A stretch of 64,000 nucleotides of DNA, from assembly GCF_021655555.1 (NCBI RefSeq), contig NZ_AP023086.1, positions 3,068,685-3,132,684 on the forward strand. The letters run 5' to 3'. Position numbers and translations under genes: made by a program. Shown here in pieces: positions 8,019 to 16,965 of this stretch. The stretch is from Marinagarivorans cellulosilyticus (GTDB lineage Bacteria; Pseudomonadota; Gammaproteobacteria; Pseudomonadales; Cellvibrionaceae). The notes beneath the pieces are model-generated. The model was not told the origin of the DNA. It saw only the letters and a list, made by a program, of their open reading frames with translations, and made no database searches. How positions within the stretch are numbered: the stretch's first letter is position 1; each line of letters starts with the position of its first letter.

Positions 8019-8699
8019 ATGTTTGCCATCTTATTTAGCGAAGGCATGACGCCCTTTTATCAAAATGTCAGTAGCTTTCCGACTGTCTTTTTTAGTTTTT
8101 TTCTTATCGTATCTTGTCTTTTTTGGGCGATATCAATCATGGGAATGATTGATATCGAAATCCTCGATCTGCCCGAAGCAGAAACCGGCGGCGAAGAGGG
8201 TATGGTAAACGGTGTTTCCACCGTGCTGCTTAAGCTGGGTTTAAATGGCGTCCCTATCACTATTATTATTACGCTAATAGCCTTGTTCGGCTGGTTTGTT
8301 AGTTTTTATAGCGTCTATTTTTTTCAGATATCTGATTTGATGGCGCCTATCCGTTGGGTCGCTAACGTCGCTATTTTTGCTGCATCGCTTTACGTTGCCA
8401 TTCTCATAACGTCTCAGGTGATTAAGCCGTTGCGCTCGTTATTTAAAAGTATGTCTAATGATATACAAAAGAAAATCCTAGGGCAGGCCGCCGTTGTGCG
8501 TACTTCGCGGGTGGACGAAAAGTTTGGCGAAGCAGAATTTAATGATGGTGGTGCAGGCCTAATTCTTAAAGTCCGATCTTTTGATGGTGCGGTGTTTAAG
8601 CGTAACGATCGTGTTATTTTGCTTGAATACGTTGCCGAGCAAAATTTTTATAAAGTTATTGCAGAATCCGAATTCTCGCTTGGCGGAGCTGCTCAGTAA
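8019..8699 (+). CDS. yqiJ: YqiJ-like inner-membrane OB-fold protein (NfeD-related)
   Basis: A 226-residue membrane protein of the YqiJ (DUF1449) type. Hydrophobic segments lie at about residues 22-43, 84-107 and 113-133, followed by a cytosolic C-terminal region of about 80 residues with an OB-fold-like pattern (AAVVRTSRVDEKFGEAEF, then LKVRSFDG). In this family the OB-fold protein is nearly always encoded beside a flotillin and is thought to partner it at the membrane, comparable to NfeD with stomatin-like proteins. Here the flotillin gene follows after 58 bases. A purine-rich ACAAGGAG precedes ATG 8019. The biochemical function of the family is not established. Confidence 0.85.
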   Translation: MFAILFSEGMTPFYQNVSSFPTVFFSFFLIVSCLFWAISIMGMIDIEILDLPEAETGGEEGMVNGVSTVLLKLGLNGVPITIIITLIALFGWFVSFYSVYFFQISDLMAPIRWVANVAIFAASLYVAILITSQVIKPLRSLFKSMSNDIQKKILGQAAVVRTSRVDEKFGEAEFNDGGAGLILKVRSFDGAVFKRNDRVILLEYVAEQNFYKVIAESEFSLGGAAQ

Positions 8700-8757
8700 T
8701 TTATTTCCAATAAATATTTAATGTGTTTTAAAGCCAATTCTACAATGGAGAACTAAT

Positions 8758-10779
8758 ATGGCTGATTTTTCTGGTATGGGAGGGCTCCTCGTTGGGGCTG
8801 TTGTTGTCTTTTTCATTATCATGGGGCTTATCTCGCTTATTAAGCTTTATGTGAAGGTCGAGCAGGGGACGGCGTTAATAGTCAACGGCCTTGGGGCGGT
8901 GCCTCGAGTGCATTTTACCGGAGCCATTGTTTATCCGTTGATCTACAAAAAGGAATTGATGCGTATATCGCTGATTACCTTAGAAGTCGATCGCCGAGGC
9001 AAAGAAGGGTTGATTTGTCGCGATAATATGCGCGCCGATATCACAGTTGCTTTTTACCTGCGCGTTAACGAAACCGAGCAAGATGTTCTTAAGGTTGCAA
9101 AATCTCTTGGCTCTGCGCGCGCTAGTGATAAGGCGGCGGTGAATGAACTTTTTAATGCAAAATTTTCGGAGGCGCTAAAAACGGTTGGTAAGCAGCTTGA
9201 TTTCGTTAAGTTGTTTGAAGACAGGCAGGAGTTTCGAGACAAAATTGTTGAGGTAATCGGCAATGACCTCAATGGTTATGTACTAGAAGATGTTGCAATT
9301 GACTACCTTGAACAAACGCCCAAAGTATCGCTAGACCCGAATAATATTCTGGATGCCGAAGGTATTCGTAAAATTACCGAACTTACCGCAAGCCAAAATG
9401 TATTTACCAACAATCTTGAGCGCGATGAAGAGTTGGCGATCAAGAAAAAGAACGTTGAGACCACAGAGGCAATGTTGGAGCTCCAACGTCAACAAGCCGA
9501 TGCCGAGGCGCGTCAAGAACGCGAAATAGCGACCTTAAAAGCTCGAGAGGAAGCAGAAACTAAAAAGGTACAAGAAGAAGAGCGCCGCCGTGCCGACTCG
9601 ACCACTATTCAAGTGGAGCAAGATCTTCAAGTGCAAACTGAAAACCAGCGCCGAGAAATAGAAGTGGCGGAGCAAAATCGCTTGCGTGCAGTGGCTATTG
9701 AAGAAGAAAAAGTGACGCGCGCACGTGCTTTGGAAGTTGTTTCCCGTGAGCGCGAAGTTGAAATACAAAAAATTGAAGCTGAGAAGGCCATTGAAGTTGA
9801 GCGTAAAGAAATTGCTAATGTGATTCGTGAGCGTGTTGCTGTCGATAAAACGGTAGCTATTGAAGAAGAGCGCATTAATGAGGTGCGTGAAGTTTCGGAG
9901 GCGGATCGCCTTAAGCAAGTTAAAGTGTTGGCTGCTGAAGCTGATGCGGAAGAAGATAAAGTCAAGCAAGTAAAAGCGGCTGAAGCTGAAGAAATATCAG
10001 CTAAGCACAAGGCTATAGAAGTGACGACAATGGCAGAGGCCGAGTTGGAAGCCGCTTCTAAACAGGCAGAGGCGAAAAAGAAAATGGCTGAAGCTTTACG
10101 TGTCGAACGCGCGGCGCCAGGGCTTGCTGAGGCAAGTGTGCAGGCAGCTAAAGCGGAATCTTTGGAAAAAGAAGGTCTTGCGCAAGCATCTGTTATTAGA
10201 GCAAAAGGTGATTCAGAGGCGATAGTTATTCAGTCTAAAGGTGACGCCCAAGCCAGTGCTCTATTGCAATCTGGTAAAGCAGAAGCTGAAGTTATTTCTG
10301 CGAAAGGTGAGTCAACAGCAACATCTGATCGTGAAATTGGTTTAGCGGGCGCTAATGTTACCCGTGAACAATTCCGTGCAGAGGCTGATGGTTTAGTCGA
10401 GAAATTCGATGCCATGAGTAAGATGAGTGCCGATGCGCGTTCGCACGAAGAGTTCCGCATGACGTTAGAAACGGCCTTGAAAGAGGCCTTAGCGTCAATT
10501 GATGCAGGCAAAGAAATCGCGAAAGAAAATGCCGAAGTATTGGCCACAGCCCTGCAAAATGCCAAGATTGATATTGTTGGTGGCGAAGATCACCTGTTTA
10601 ACAACTTCGGTAAAGCATTATCTATGGGGAAAGCCATCGATGGCTTGGCCGGTAAAAGTGACACCATTGCGGGTTTGTTAGAACGATTTGCGGGCATTAA
10701 GCTGCCAATACCGACCCATGGTCAAGGCAGTGCGCCAAATGCTCCAGTCGCTAAAGCGGATGACGCTGAAACTGTTTAA
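8758..10779 (+). CDS. yqiK: YqiK-like flotillin (SPFH/band 7 membrane-scaffold protein)
   Basis: A 673-residue flotillin. One N-terminal membrane segment (about 9-29) precedes an SPFH/band-7 domain (about 31-205). A very long Glu/Ala/Lys/Arg-rich coiled coil (about 215-560) with repeated A-K-G-E/D-S-E-A units follows, then a C-terminal Ala/Gly-rich oligomerisation region. Flotillins form large ring or cage assemblies that organise fluid membrane microdomains. The ribosome site AATGGAGAA lies close before ATG 8758. The gene is between the yqiJ-like partner and the giant AAA+ ATPase. The charged repeat makes the opposite strand look open in long antisense frames, which I regard as artefacts. 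Confidence 0.92.
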   Translation: MADFSGMGGLLVGAVVVFFIIMGLISLIKLYVKVEQGTALIVNGLGAVPRVHFTGAIVYPLIYKKELMRISLITLEVDRRGKEGLICRDNMRADITVAFYLRVNETEQDVLKVAKSLGSARASDKAAVNELFNAKFSEALKTVGKQLDFVKLFEDRQEFRDKIVEVIGNDLNGYVLEDVAIDYLEQTPKVSLDPNNILDAEGIRKITELTASQNVFTNNLERDEELAIKKKNVETTEAMLELQRQQADAEARQEREIATLKAREEAETKKVQEEERRRADSTTIQVEQDLQVQTENQRREIEVAEQNRLRAVAIEEEKVTRARALEVVSREREVEIQKIEAEKAIEVERKEIANVIRERVAVDKTVAIEEERINEVREVSEADRLKQVKVLAAEADAEEDKVKQVKAAEAEEISAKHKAIEVTTMAEAELEAASKQAEAKKKMAEALRVERAAPGLAEASVQAAKAESLEKEGLAQASVIRAKGDSEAIVIQSKGDAQASALLQSGKAEAEVISAKGESTATSDREIGLAGANVTREQFRAEADGLVEKFDAMSKMSADARSHEEFRMTLETALKEALASIDAGKEIAKENAEVLATALQNAKIDIVGGEDHLFNNFGKALSMGKAIDGLAGKSDTIAGLLERFAGIKLPIPTHGQGSAPNAPVAKADDAETV

Positions 10780-10793
10780 TACTTGTCATATCA

Positions 10794-10822
10794 AGGGCGG
10801 GCGCTATTTTTGCGCTTGCCCT
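10794..10822 (+). promoter_or_regulatory. Intercistronic hairpin between flotillin and ATPase genes
   Basis: An 11-bp stem with two mismatches, AGGGCGGGCGC (10794-10804) against GCGCTTGCCCT (10812-10822), with a 7-nt loop. It begins 14 bases after the flotillin stop. There is no clean U-tract, so it may attenuate or process the message and lower the output of the very large ATPase relative to the flotillin. Confidence 0.45.
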
Positions 10823-10896
10823 CCTGTCTGAAAATTTTAGTTCGTTATATATAGCCTGAATTAGGTTTTTTTGTCTGTTAGAAAAAGGAATGCGCC

Positions 10897-13800
10897 ATGT
10901 CTACGCTTGAGTCTGTTGACGAAAAAAATGCTCTTGTTGATTCTGCTGTTGCAGAAGGAGGGGCTTATGAAATTATCCGTCAGCGTCTGCTTGAGCAGGG
11001 CAAGGCTCTAAAGAAGTCGACAGATGCGATTAATGCCGAGCGTTTAGAAGAGTTTGGCAGTACAGATATGGATGTTGTTGCCCGTGTTCGTGTGCGTACC
11101 GAAAATAATTCAGTGGCGAGGGATATTGTCCAGGTTGGTGAGTATTTATTATTCGGCTATAACGTTTTTATTGGTTTAAAAAAAGAAACTAAAGTTGAAG
11201 ACGTATTATCTTTATTTTGTTTTAGTGAGGCCGATGGTGAATATAACCTAGAGCCTGTTGCACAAAGTGATAACTTTCTGTTTGAAAGTAGCTTCAAAAA
11301 TGATTTTGAAGAGCTGTACCGTTATTACAAAAATACCAAGTTAACCCAGCTGACAGTTAAAAATGAACGTCTGCTAGCAGCTTTTCAAATTGGCGAGCGG
11401 CTAGAGGACGTGCGAGTTTTTCGCTGGGCTATATCGGCCGATGGTAAGACACTCACCTATATAGATAATCGTGGCGAACGCGATATTCAACTGCCAAATG
11501 CCTATGACTTTGAATGGATTGAAACACGCCGTGAAGATGTTGTACATGGCCGCCATGCGCACATCAATATTGCCGATACGGTGTTTGTCGATACCATTGG
11601 CGGCGATCTCACGATTAAAATAGAAAATAATACCGAAGATGGATTGGGGATATACCGGGAAAGTGTTGAAGATAAGACCCAATCTTTAGATGATGCCTCT
11701 GTTCACTACGCCAAAGTGGGTGCTTTAATTTTAATTAAAATATTGCCTTATCGTGAGCAGCAATGGCGTTATTTTATTTATAACACACTAACAGAAAGTG
11801 CATTGCGCATCGATGCGATTGGTGAAAGTTGTTTGCAGTTGCCAGAAGATCACGGTGTTATTTTCCCTGGTGGTTTCTATTTACAAACTGGGGAACATAA
11901 GTCATTTGATGATCCTGTTGAGGGTTTGCGCTTCAAACGTATGATTCGTTCACCTAATGGTGAAGATGCGCTATATGTTTTTTATGAGCCCGTTGAGGGT
12001 GTTGTGGCGCTGCTAAGTTATAACCTTATCGATAAAAGCTTGAAAAACCCTATATTGGGGCATGGCTATGCGCTATTCGAGGATGGCCGAATTGTTATAT
12101 TTACGGCCGAAGAAGAGCCTGCGCGGGTACACCCCATGCAAATTTGGCAAAGTCCATTTGCCTCGCCAGAGTACGCAAGTAAGCAGCCGGTGAGCCAGAG
12201 CTTTTATGGTCGTATCGGTAATGCCGAATTGGTTCGTGGTGTGTCCGATCTTTATAGTATTCACCGCATTATTCAGAATCAATCTGTGTCCCTTAAGCTA
12301 TACGAAGAGCTTAGCCGTACGGCACATAAGATGTTCGATAACCACTATTGGTTAGCTGAAGAAAAGTTATCTGAAATAGGGGACACGCTAAAGCAGATTG
12401 AGAAAACATCTGAATTGGTTATTGATGAATTCGAGAAGGTTGAAAGTATTCGTCAGCAGTCCTCTAAAGCTATGCAGGATGCACAAGCCCAGCAAGAAAG
12501 TTTATTGTCGGTGGCTAAGTATAACGAATGGGATACCGTAGAGGGCTACATTGAAACCATTGGTAAGCTGCGTAAACATCGTGGTTTATTGGTAACATTA
12601 AAAGATTATCGCTATATCGATCTCGTTAAGCTGGAAGAACTTGACCGTGAAATCGTTGAAGTTAGCGAGGAATTAAGCGATAAGACAGTCTCGTTTTTAT
12701 CTGGTGCTGATGCACTAAAACCTTATGCGCAAAAAATATCTCAACTCGATGAGCAAGCTGAAAAAGTAGCTACTAGCCTAGAGCTAGAGCCACTTTTAGA
12801 GCGGGTTTCTGCATTGGCCGAGAACTTAGATTTGTTATCTGAGTTGATGGCGACATTAAATATTGCCGATGCTAATGTTCGAACACAAATTATTGATGCG
12901 ATATCCACGGTTTACTCAAGTTTAAATCAAACTAAAGCGCGAATAAAAAACAAGCAAAAGAATGTTGGCTCTAAAGAAACGCGGGCTCAATTCTCGGCTC
13001 AGTTTAAATTGTTTTCGCAGACAATTAACAACGCTTTGGGCCAGTCTACAACGCCAGAAAAATGCGAAGAGCAACATGCTCGGCTGTTGGTTCAGTTAGA
13101 GGAATTTGAAAGCCAGTTTAGCGAGGTGGACGAATTTTTAGCCGATATTATGGCTAAGCGAGAAGAGGTGCAAGAAGCTTTTGAGGCGCAAAAGCAAAAG
13201 TTATTGGATGAACAGCAACGCAAAGCGGGCTCAGTGGTTGATGCAGCCTCTCGTATATTGAGCAGTATTGAAAAGCGATCGCTCAAATTCACGGAGGCTA
13301 ATGATCTTAATACGTACTTTGCATCTGACGTGCTGGTTTCTAAAGTGCGAGACATGGTAGAGCGTTTGCGCGAGCTGAATGCTGCGGTTCAAGCAGACGA
13401 TATTGATGCAAAGTTTAAAGCGATTAAAGAACAAGCGGTGCGTTCACTTCGGGATAAAACGGATATTTTTGAAGATGGCGGAAAAGTTATTAAATTGGGC
13501 CCTCGCCATAAATTCAGTGTTAATCAGCAGGATTTAGATTTAACCCTTTTACCCCGCAACGATGTGCTCAATATACATTTAAGCGGTACCGATTTTTATG
13601 AGCAAATCGAGCACGATGGCCTTACAGCGCTTAAGCCTTATTGGTCTGTATCGTTGGAGTCAGAAAGCGAAGCGGTTTATCGCTCGGAATATTTAGCTTA
13701 TTTAATTATCCAAGCGGCGAGAAATAATGAAGGATCCCTGTCGAATAAAGTGCTGTATGGCGCTATAACAGATGTCGACGCGTTGACTCAACTGGTGCGG

Positions 13801-16392
13801 GAATTTGCTGGCCCACGCTACAAAGAAGCCTACGAAAAAGGTGTTCACGACCATGATGCTGTACGTATATTGCAAAAAATTGTGCCCTCTATGCAAAAGG
13901 CGGATACGCTAACGTACGAGCCCAATGTAAGAGCGCTGGCTCAATTGTTTTGGTGTTACTCGCAGCCTATGGTGAATGGTGCTGAGGTAGCAAAGAAAGA
14001 AAAGTTTCAATGGAAGGTTTGGGCCTCGCGTGCGCAATCGGCTGCAAAGTTGAGTGCGTTATTCGGCAGCCTTGAAGCGACGACGCTTTTAGAGCGTGAA
14101 GTGACTGCCGCAATCAAAGAATTTGTTGGGGATTATTCGCTGTCCTTTGCTGATGGCGATTGTAAAGTGGCGGCGCAATACTGTGTTGCAGAGCTTGCTA
14201 AAGACGATCTTGCATTTGCGACAACATCCTATGCACAAAAACTTATTGAGCATTTGCGTTCTGCAGTTGATATCGGTGTTTGGGATAATTACCAAAGTAA
14301 TTTAAAGCATTTAGCGGCCGAGCCCGCTGCGGCCTATGCGCTAAGCCAAGCTTGGCTAAAGGCCTTAACCGAAAGTAAAGCCTTGCCCGATATTGCAGCC
14401 TATATCGATGAAGCCGCTGTTATTCTCGCTACCGATAAAATGAATGCTGGTGTGGATGTGCCGCGCAGGAATGTTGTGGTAGATCTCGATGTTAAAATTG
14501 ACGGCTTATTGGGTGATCATCAAAAGTTAGATCAACAAACACTAAAGCTATCCCTTAATCGCTTTCTTAAAACTTTGCGTCATCATGTAGAAGTTTATGT
14601 TCCAAGTTATCATCGCTATTTAGTATTGCGCGCAGAAGTTATGCAGCAAGAAAGGGATAAGCTTCGCTTGGAGGAGTTCAAGCCTCGCCCATTAAGCTCA
14701 TTTGTTCGCAACCTCTTAATCAATGAATCGTATTTGCCGATTATTGGCGATAACCTAGCCAAACAAATGGGTACCGTGGGGGATAGTAAGCGTACTGACC
14801 TGATGGGCTTATTGATGATGATATCGCCACCGGGTTACGGTAAAACAACTTTAATGGAATATGTTGCAAGCCGTTTGGGGCTGATCTTTATGAAGATCAA
14901 CTGCCCGTCGCTTGGGCACGATGTGATGTCGTTAGACCCAGAGCATGCGCCCAATGCCACAGCGAGACAAGAGTTAATTAAGCTGAATCTAGGCCTGGAA
15001 ATGGGCAATAACGTTATGTTATACCTCGATGATATTCAGCATACCCATCCCGAATTTTTGCAGAAGTTTATTTCTTTATGCGATGGAACTCGTCGCGTCG
15101 ATGGTGTGTGGAAGGGTAAAACAAAGACATACGATATGCGTGGTCGAAAGTTTTGTGTGGTTATGGCGGGTAACCCGTACACAGAGTCGGGTGAAGTCTT
15201 TAAAGTGCCAGATATGCTGGCAAACCGCGCCGATATTTATAACTTGGGTGATATCTTAGGTGGTATGGATCAGCAGTTTGCCATGAGTTACATCGAAAAT
15301 AGTTTGACATCCAATTCGGTGTTGGCCCCTCTGGCTTTGCGTTCTTTGGATGATGTTTACAAACTGATCGCCAAAGCGGAAGGCGAAAATATAGCGGCAA
15401 CAGATTTAAGCCATGCGTACAGTGGTGCTGAAATTGCTGAAATTTGTGATGTGTTAAAAAAGATGTTTGTCGTACGCGATGTGATTCTTAAAATAAATCA
15501 ACAGTACATTGCCTCAGCTGCGCAAAATGATAAATACCGAGTCGAGCCACCCTTTAAGTTGCAAGGTAGTTATCGGAACATGAATAAAATGGCTGAGAAA
15601 ATCTCTGCTGTGATGACTCGCGATGAGTTAATGGCGATGATCGATGATCATTACCAGGGGGAATCGCAGCTTTTAACCAGTGGCTCAGAAGATAACCTGC
15701 TTAAGTTAGCCGAGCTTCGCGGCAACATGACACCCGAGCAACAGCAGCGGTGGACAGCAATTAAAGCCGACTTCCTTAAAAACAAAGATGCCGATAGCGA
15801 TGCAGACGGCGCTCAGCGCATTGCGCTAAAAATTGCTGAGGTAACAGAAGCCCTGCAAGGTGTTGGTGCTGTATTTTCGCAGGAGTCTGCCGTGGTGGCG
15901 CCTTTGGCAGCTATCGGTCAGCAGTTGCACAGTTTACAAGGGCAATTATCATCGGACCCTTTGCGTATAGAATTGCAAGAGCCGCCCCAGCAAGCGCTCA
16001 ATGCCATTGCGTCGGCTATTGAGCAATCTGGCGCGGCTATTAGCCAGTCTTCACAAAAGGCGGTGGGAGAGGCACCTGCATGGCTTGAACCTCTTGAGCT
16101 TATAGCGAATAAATTTGGTGCCTTAGAATCCGTTGTTGGCGATCAAGGCATTAAGATTGATACTGGCCACTTAGCGAATGGCCAAGGTGATCAATTGGGC
16201 CGCGTTGCTGATGTGTTGGAAAGCGCGGCTGACAAGTTAACCTCAGCCGTTGAAAAGTCCATTGATTTTGATATCACGATCGTTAAACGTATAACAAAGT
16301 TATCGGCAGAGTTGCGGGCTTTTTCTACAGAACGATTAGGTAAAAAGAAAGACAGCGATGAATTTGAAGAGCTTGGGGGTGATGAAGCTTAG
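10897..16392 (+). CDS. Giant AAA+ ATPase with coiled coils, linked to PspA/flotillin operon
   Basis: An 1831-residue protein without signal peptide or clear membrane segment. Residues about 1-420 are beta-rich; about 460-770 contain long Glu/Gln/Lys-rich coiled coil (DEQQRKAG and similar). One AAA+ module follows near the middle of the second half: Walker A PPGYGKTT with K1316, Walker B MLYLDD with D1378-D1379, and sensor-1 N1426 in VMAGNPY. The tail (about 1600-1831) is Ala/Gln/Ser-rich with more predicted helix. Large proteins of this layout are often labelled 'DNA repair ATPase' (DUF3686 group, from memory), but no nuclease or DNA-binding motif is visible and the neighbours all act at membranes. 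I infer a remodeller of PspA or flotillin assemblies. The Walker B second acid is Asp where most AAA+ have Glu. AAAAGGAA precedes ATG 10897. Confidence 0.85.
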   Translation: MSTLESVDEKNALVDSAVAEGGAYEIIRQRLLEQGKALKKSTDAINAERLEEFGSTDMDVVARVRVRTENNSVARDIVQVGEYLLFGYNVFIGLKKETKVEDVLSLFCFSEADGEYNLEPVAQSDNFLFESSFKNDFEELYRYYKNTKLTQLTVKNERLLAAFQIGERLEDVRVFRWAISADGKTLTYIDNRGERDIQLPNAYDFEWIETRREDVVHGRHAHINIADTVFVDTIGGDLTIKIENNTEDGLGIYRESVEDKTQSLDDASVHYAKVGALILIKILPYREQQWRYFIYNTLTESALRIDAIGESCLQLPEDHGVIFPGGFYLQTGEHKSFDDPVEGLRFKRMIRSPNGEDALYVFYEPVEGVVALLSYNLIDKSLKNPILGHGYALFEDGRIVIFTAEEEPARVHPMQIWQSPFASPEYASKQPVSQSFYGRIGNAELVRGVSDLYSIHRIIQNQSVSLKLYEELSRTAHKMFDNHYWLAEEKLSEIGDTLKQIEKTSELVIDEFEKVESIRQQSSKAMQDAQAQQESLLSVAKYNEWDTVEGYIETIGKLRKHRGLLVTLKDYRYIDLVKLEELDREIVEVSEELSDKTVSFLSGADALKPYAQKISQLDEQAEKVATSLELEPLLERVSALAENLDLLSELMATLNIADANVRTQIIDAISTVYSSLNQTKARIKNKQKNVGSKETRAQFSAQFKLFSQTINNALGQSTTPEKCEEQHARLLVQLEEFESQFSEVDEFLADIMAKREEVQEAFEAQKQKLLDEQQRKAGSVVDAASRILSSIEKRSLKFTEANDLNTYFASDVLVSKVRDMVERLRELNAAVQADDIDAKFKAIKEQAVRSLRDKTDIFEDGGKVIKLGPRHKFSVNQQDLDLTLLPRNDVLNIHLSGTDFYEQIEHDGLTALKPYWSVSLESESEAVYRSEYLAYLIIQAARNNEGSLSNKVLYGAITDVDALTQLVREFAGPRYKEAYEKGVHDHDAVRILQKIVPSMQKADTLTYEPNVRALAQLFWCYSQPMVNGAEVAKKEKFQWKVWASRAQSAAKLSALFGSLEATTLLEREVTAAIKEFVGDYSLSFADGDCKVAAQYCVAELAKDDLAFATTSYAQKLIEHLRSAVDIGVWDNYQSNLKHLAAEPAAAYALSQAWLKALTESKALPDIAAYIDEAAVILATDKMNAGVDVPRRNVVVDLDVKIDGLLGDHQKLDQQTLKLSLNRFLKTLRHHVEVYVPSYHRYLVLRAEVMQQERDKLRLEEFKPRPLSSFVRNLLINESYLPIIGDNLAKQMGTVGDSKRTDLMGLLMMISPPGYGKTTLMEYVASRLGLIFMKINCPSLGHDVMSLDPEHAPNATARQELIKLNLGLEMGNNVMLYLDDIQHTHPEFLQKFISLCDGTRRVDGVWKGKTKTYDMRGRKFCVVMAGNPYTESGEVFKVPDMLANRADIYNLGDILGGMDQQFAMSYIENSLTSNSVLAPLALRSLDDVYKLIAKAEGENIAATDLSHAYSGAEIAEICDVLKKMFVVRDVILKINQQYIASAAQNDKYRVEPPFKLQGSYRNMNKMAEKISAVMTRDELMAMIDDHYQGESQLLTSGSEDNLLKLAELRGNMTPEQQQRWTAIKADFLKNKDADSDADGAQRIALKIAEVTEALQGVGAVFSQESAVVAPLAAIGQQLHSLQGQLSSDPLRIELQEPPQQALNAIASAIEQSGAAISQSSQKAVGEAPAWLEPLELIANKFGALESVVGDQGIKIDTGHLANGQGDQLGRVADVLESAADKLTSAVEKSIDFDITIVKRITKLSAELRAFSTERLGKKKDSDEFEELGGDEA

Positions 16393-16399
16393 GTAACGT

Positions 16400-16945
16400 T
16401 TATTTACGTCGCCACTGCCTTGGCAGTTTGGCGGCGATTAAAACGCCGGCTAGCGCTCCGAACAAGTGCGCTTCAAAGGATATCTGTGGTTGCGAAGGTA
16501 ATACGCCTAGAATCATACCGCCCCACAATAGGATAACTACAATGGCGATAAGGAAGGTCTTTAGGCTGCGATTATACCAAGCGTTAGCAATGCCTAACGC
16601 CCATAATCCAAAAATCCAGCCGCTTGCGCCAATGTGAATATTGTTGCGGCCAAACAGCCAAACTCCAAATCCACCAAGCACAATAATTAAAAAACTCACA
16701 CGCCAAAAGTAGCGTATACCGTGCGCCATGGTAATCAGCGCAAAAATGCTTAAGCCAACAATATTATTTAATAAATGGCTAACACTCCCGTGTAAAAAAG
16801 GGCTGAAGACAATACCGGCTAAGCCGTTTAGTTCGCGTGGCATAATGCCAAAGCGATTAAGTTGACCTTGAAATAACCCAGTGTTTATTGCAAAAACAGC
16901 GCACAACACGAAGACCAAAAAGATAATCGTTTTTATTTTTTTCAT
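16400..16945 (-). CDS. Rhomboid family intramembrane serine protease
   Basis: A 181-residue polytopic membrane protein with about six hydrophobic segments. The rhomboid catalytic dyad is visible: Ser in GASG (S108, residues 106-109) and His in EAHLFGALAG (H160). HLLNN (57-61) supplies the conserved oxyanion-region residues in the second helix. The enzyme would cut transmembrane helices of substrate proteins in the inner membrane; the substrate is unknown. It converges on the giant ATPase gene, with only seven bases between the two stop codons and no terminator in between, so antisense effects on the ATPase transcript are possible. The gene is separated from phoR upstream by only 20 bases on the same strand, so it may be read through from phoBR. 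Confidence 0.85.
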   Translation of the reverse strand: MKKIKTIIFLVFVLCAVFAINTGLFQGQLNRFGIMPRELNGLAGIVFSPFLHGSVSHLLNNIVGLSIFALITMAHGIRYFWRVSFLIIVLGGFGVWLFGRNNIHIGASGWIFGLWALGIANAWYNRSLKTFLIAIVVILLWGGMILGVLPSQPQISFEAHLFGALAGVLIAAKLPRQWRRK

Positions 16946-16965
16946 TAAGGGTACGCAGTGGCGTG

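Noticed and set aside
9535..10565. Long open frames on the minus strand opposite the flotillin coiled coil
   Set aside because: They arise from the Glu/Ala/Lys-rich codon pattern of the coiled coil; no ribosome sites and low-complexity products.
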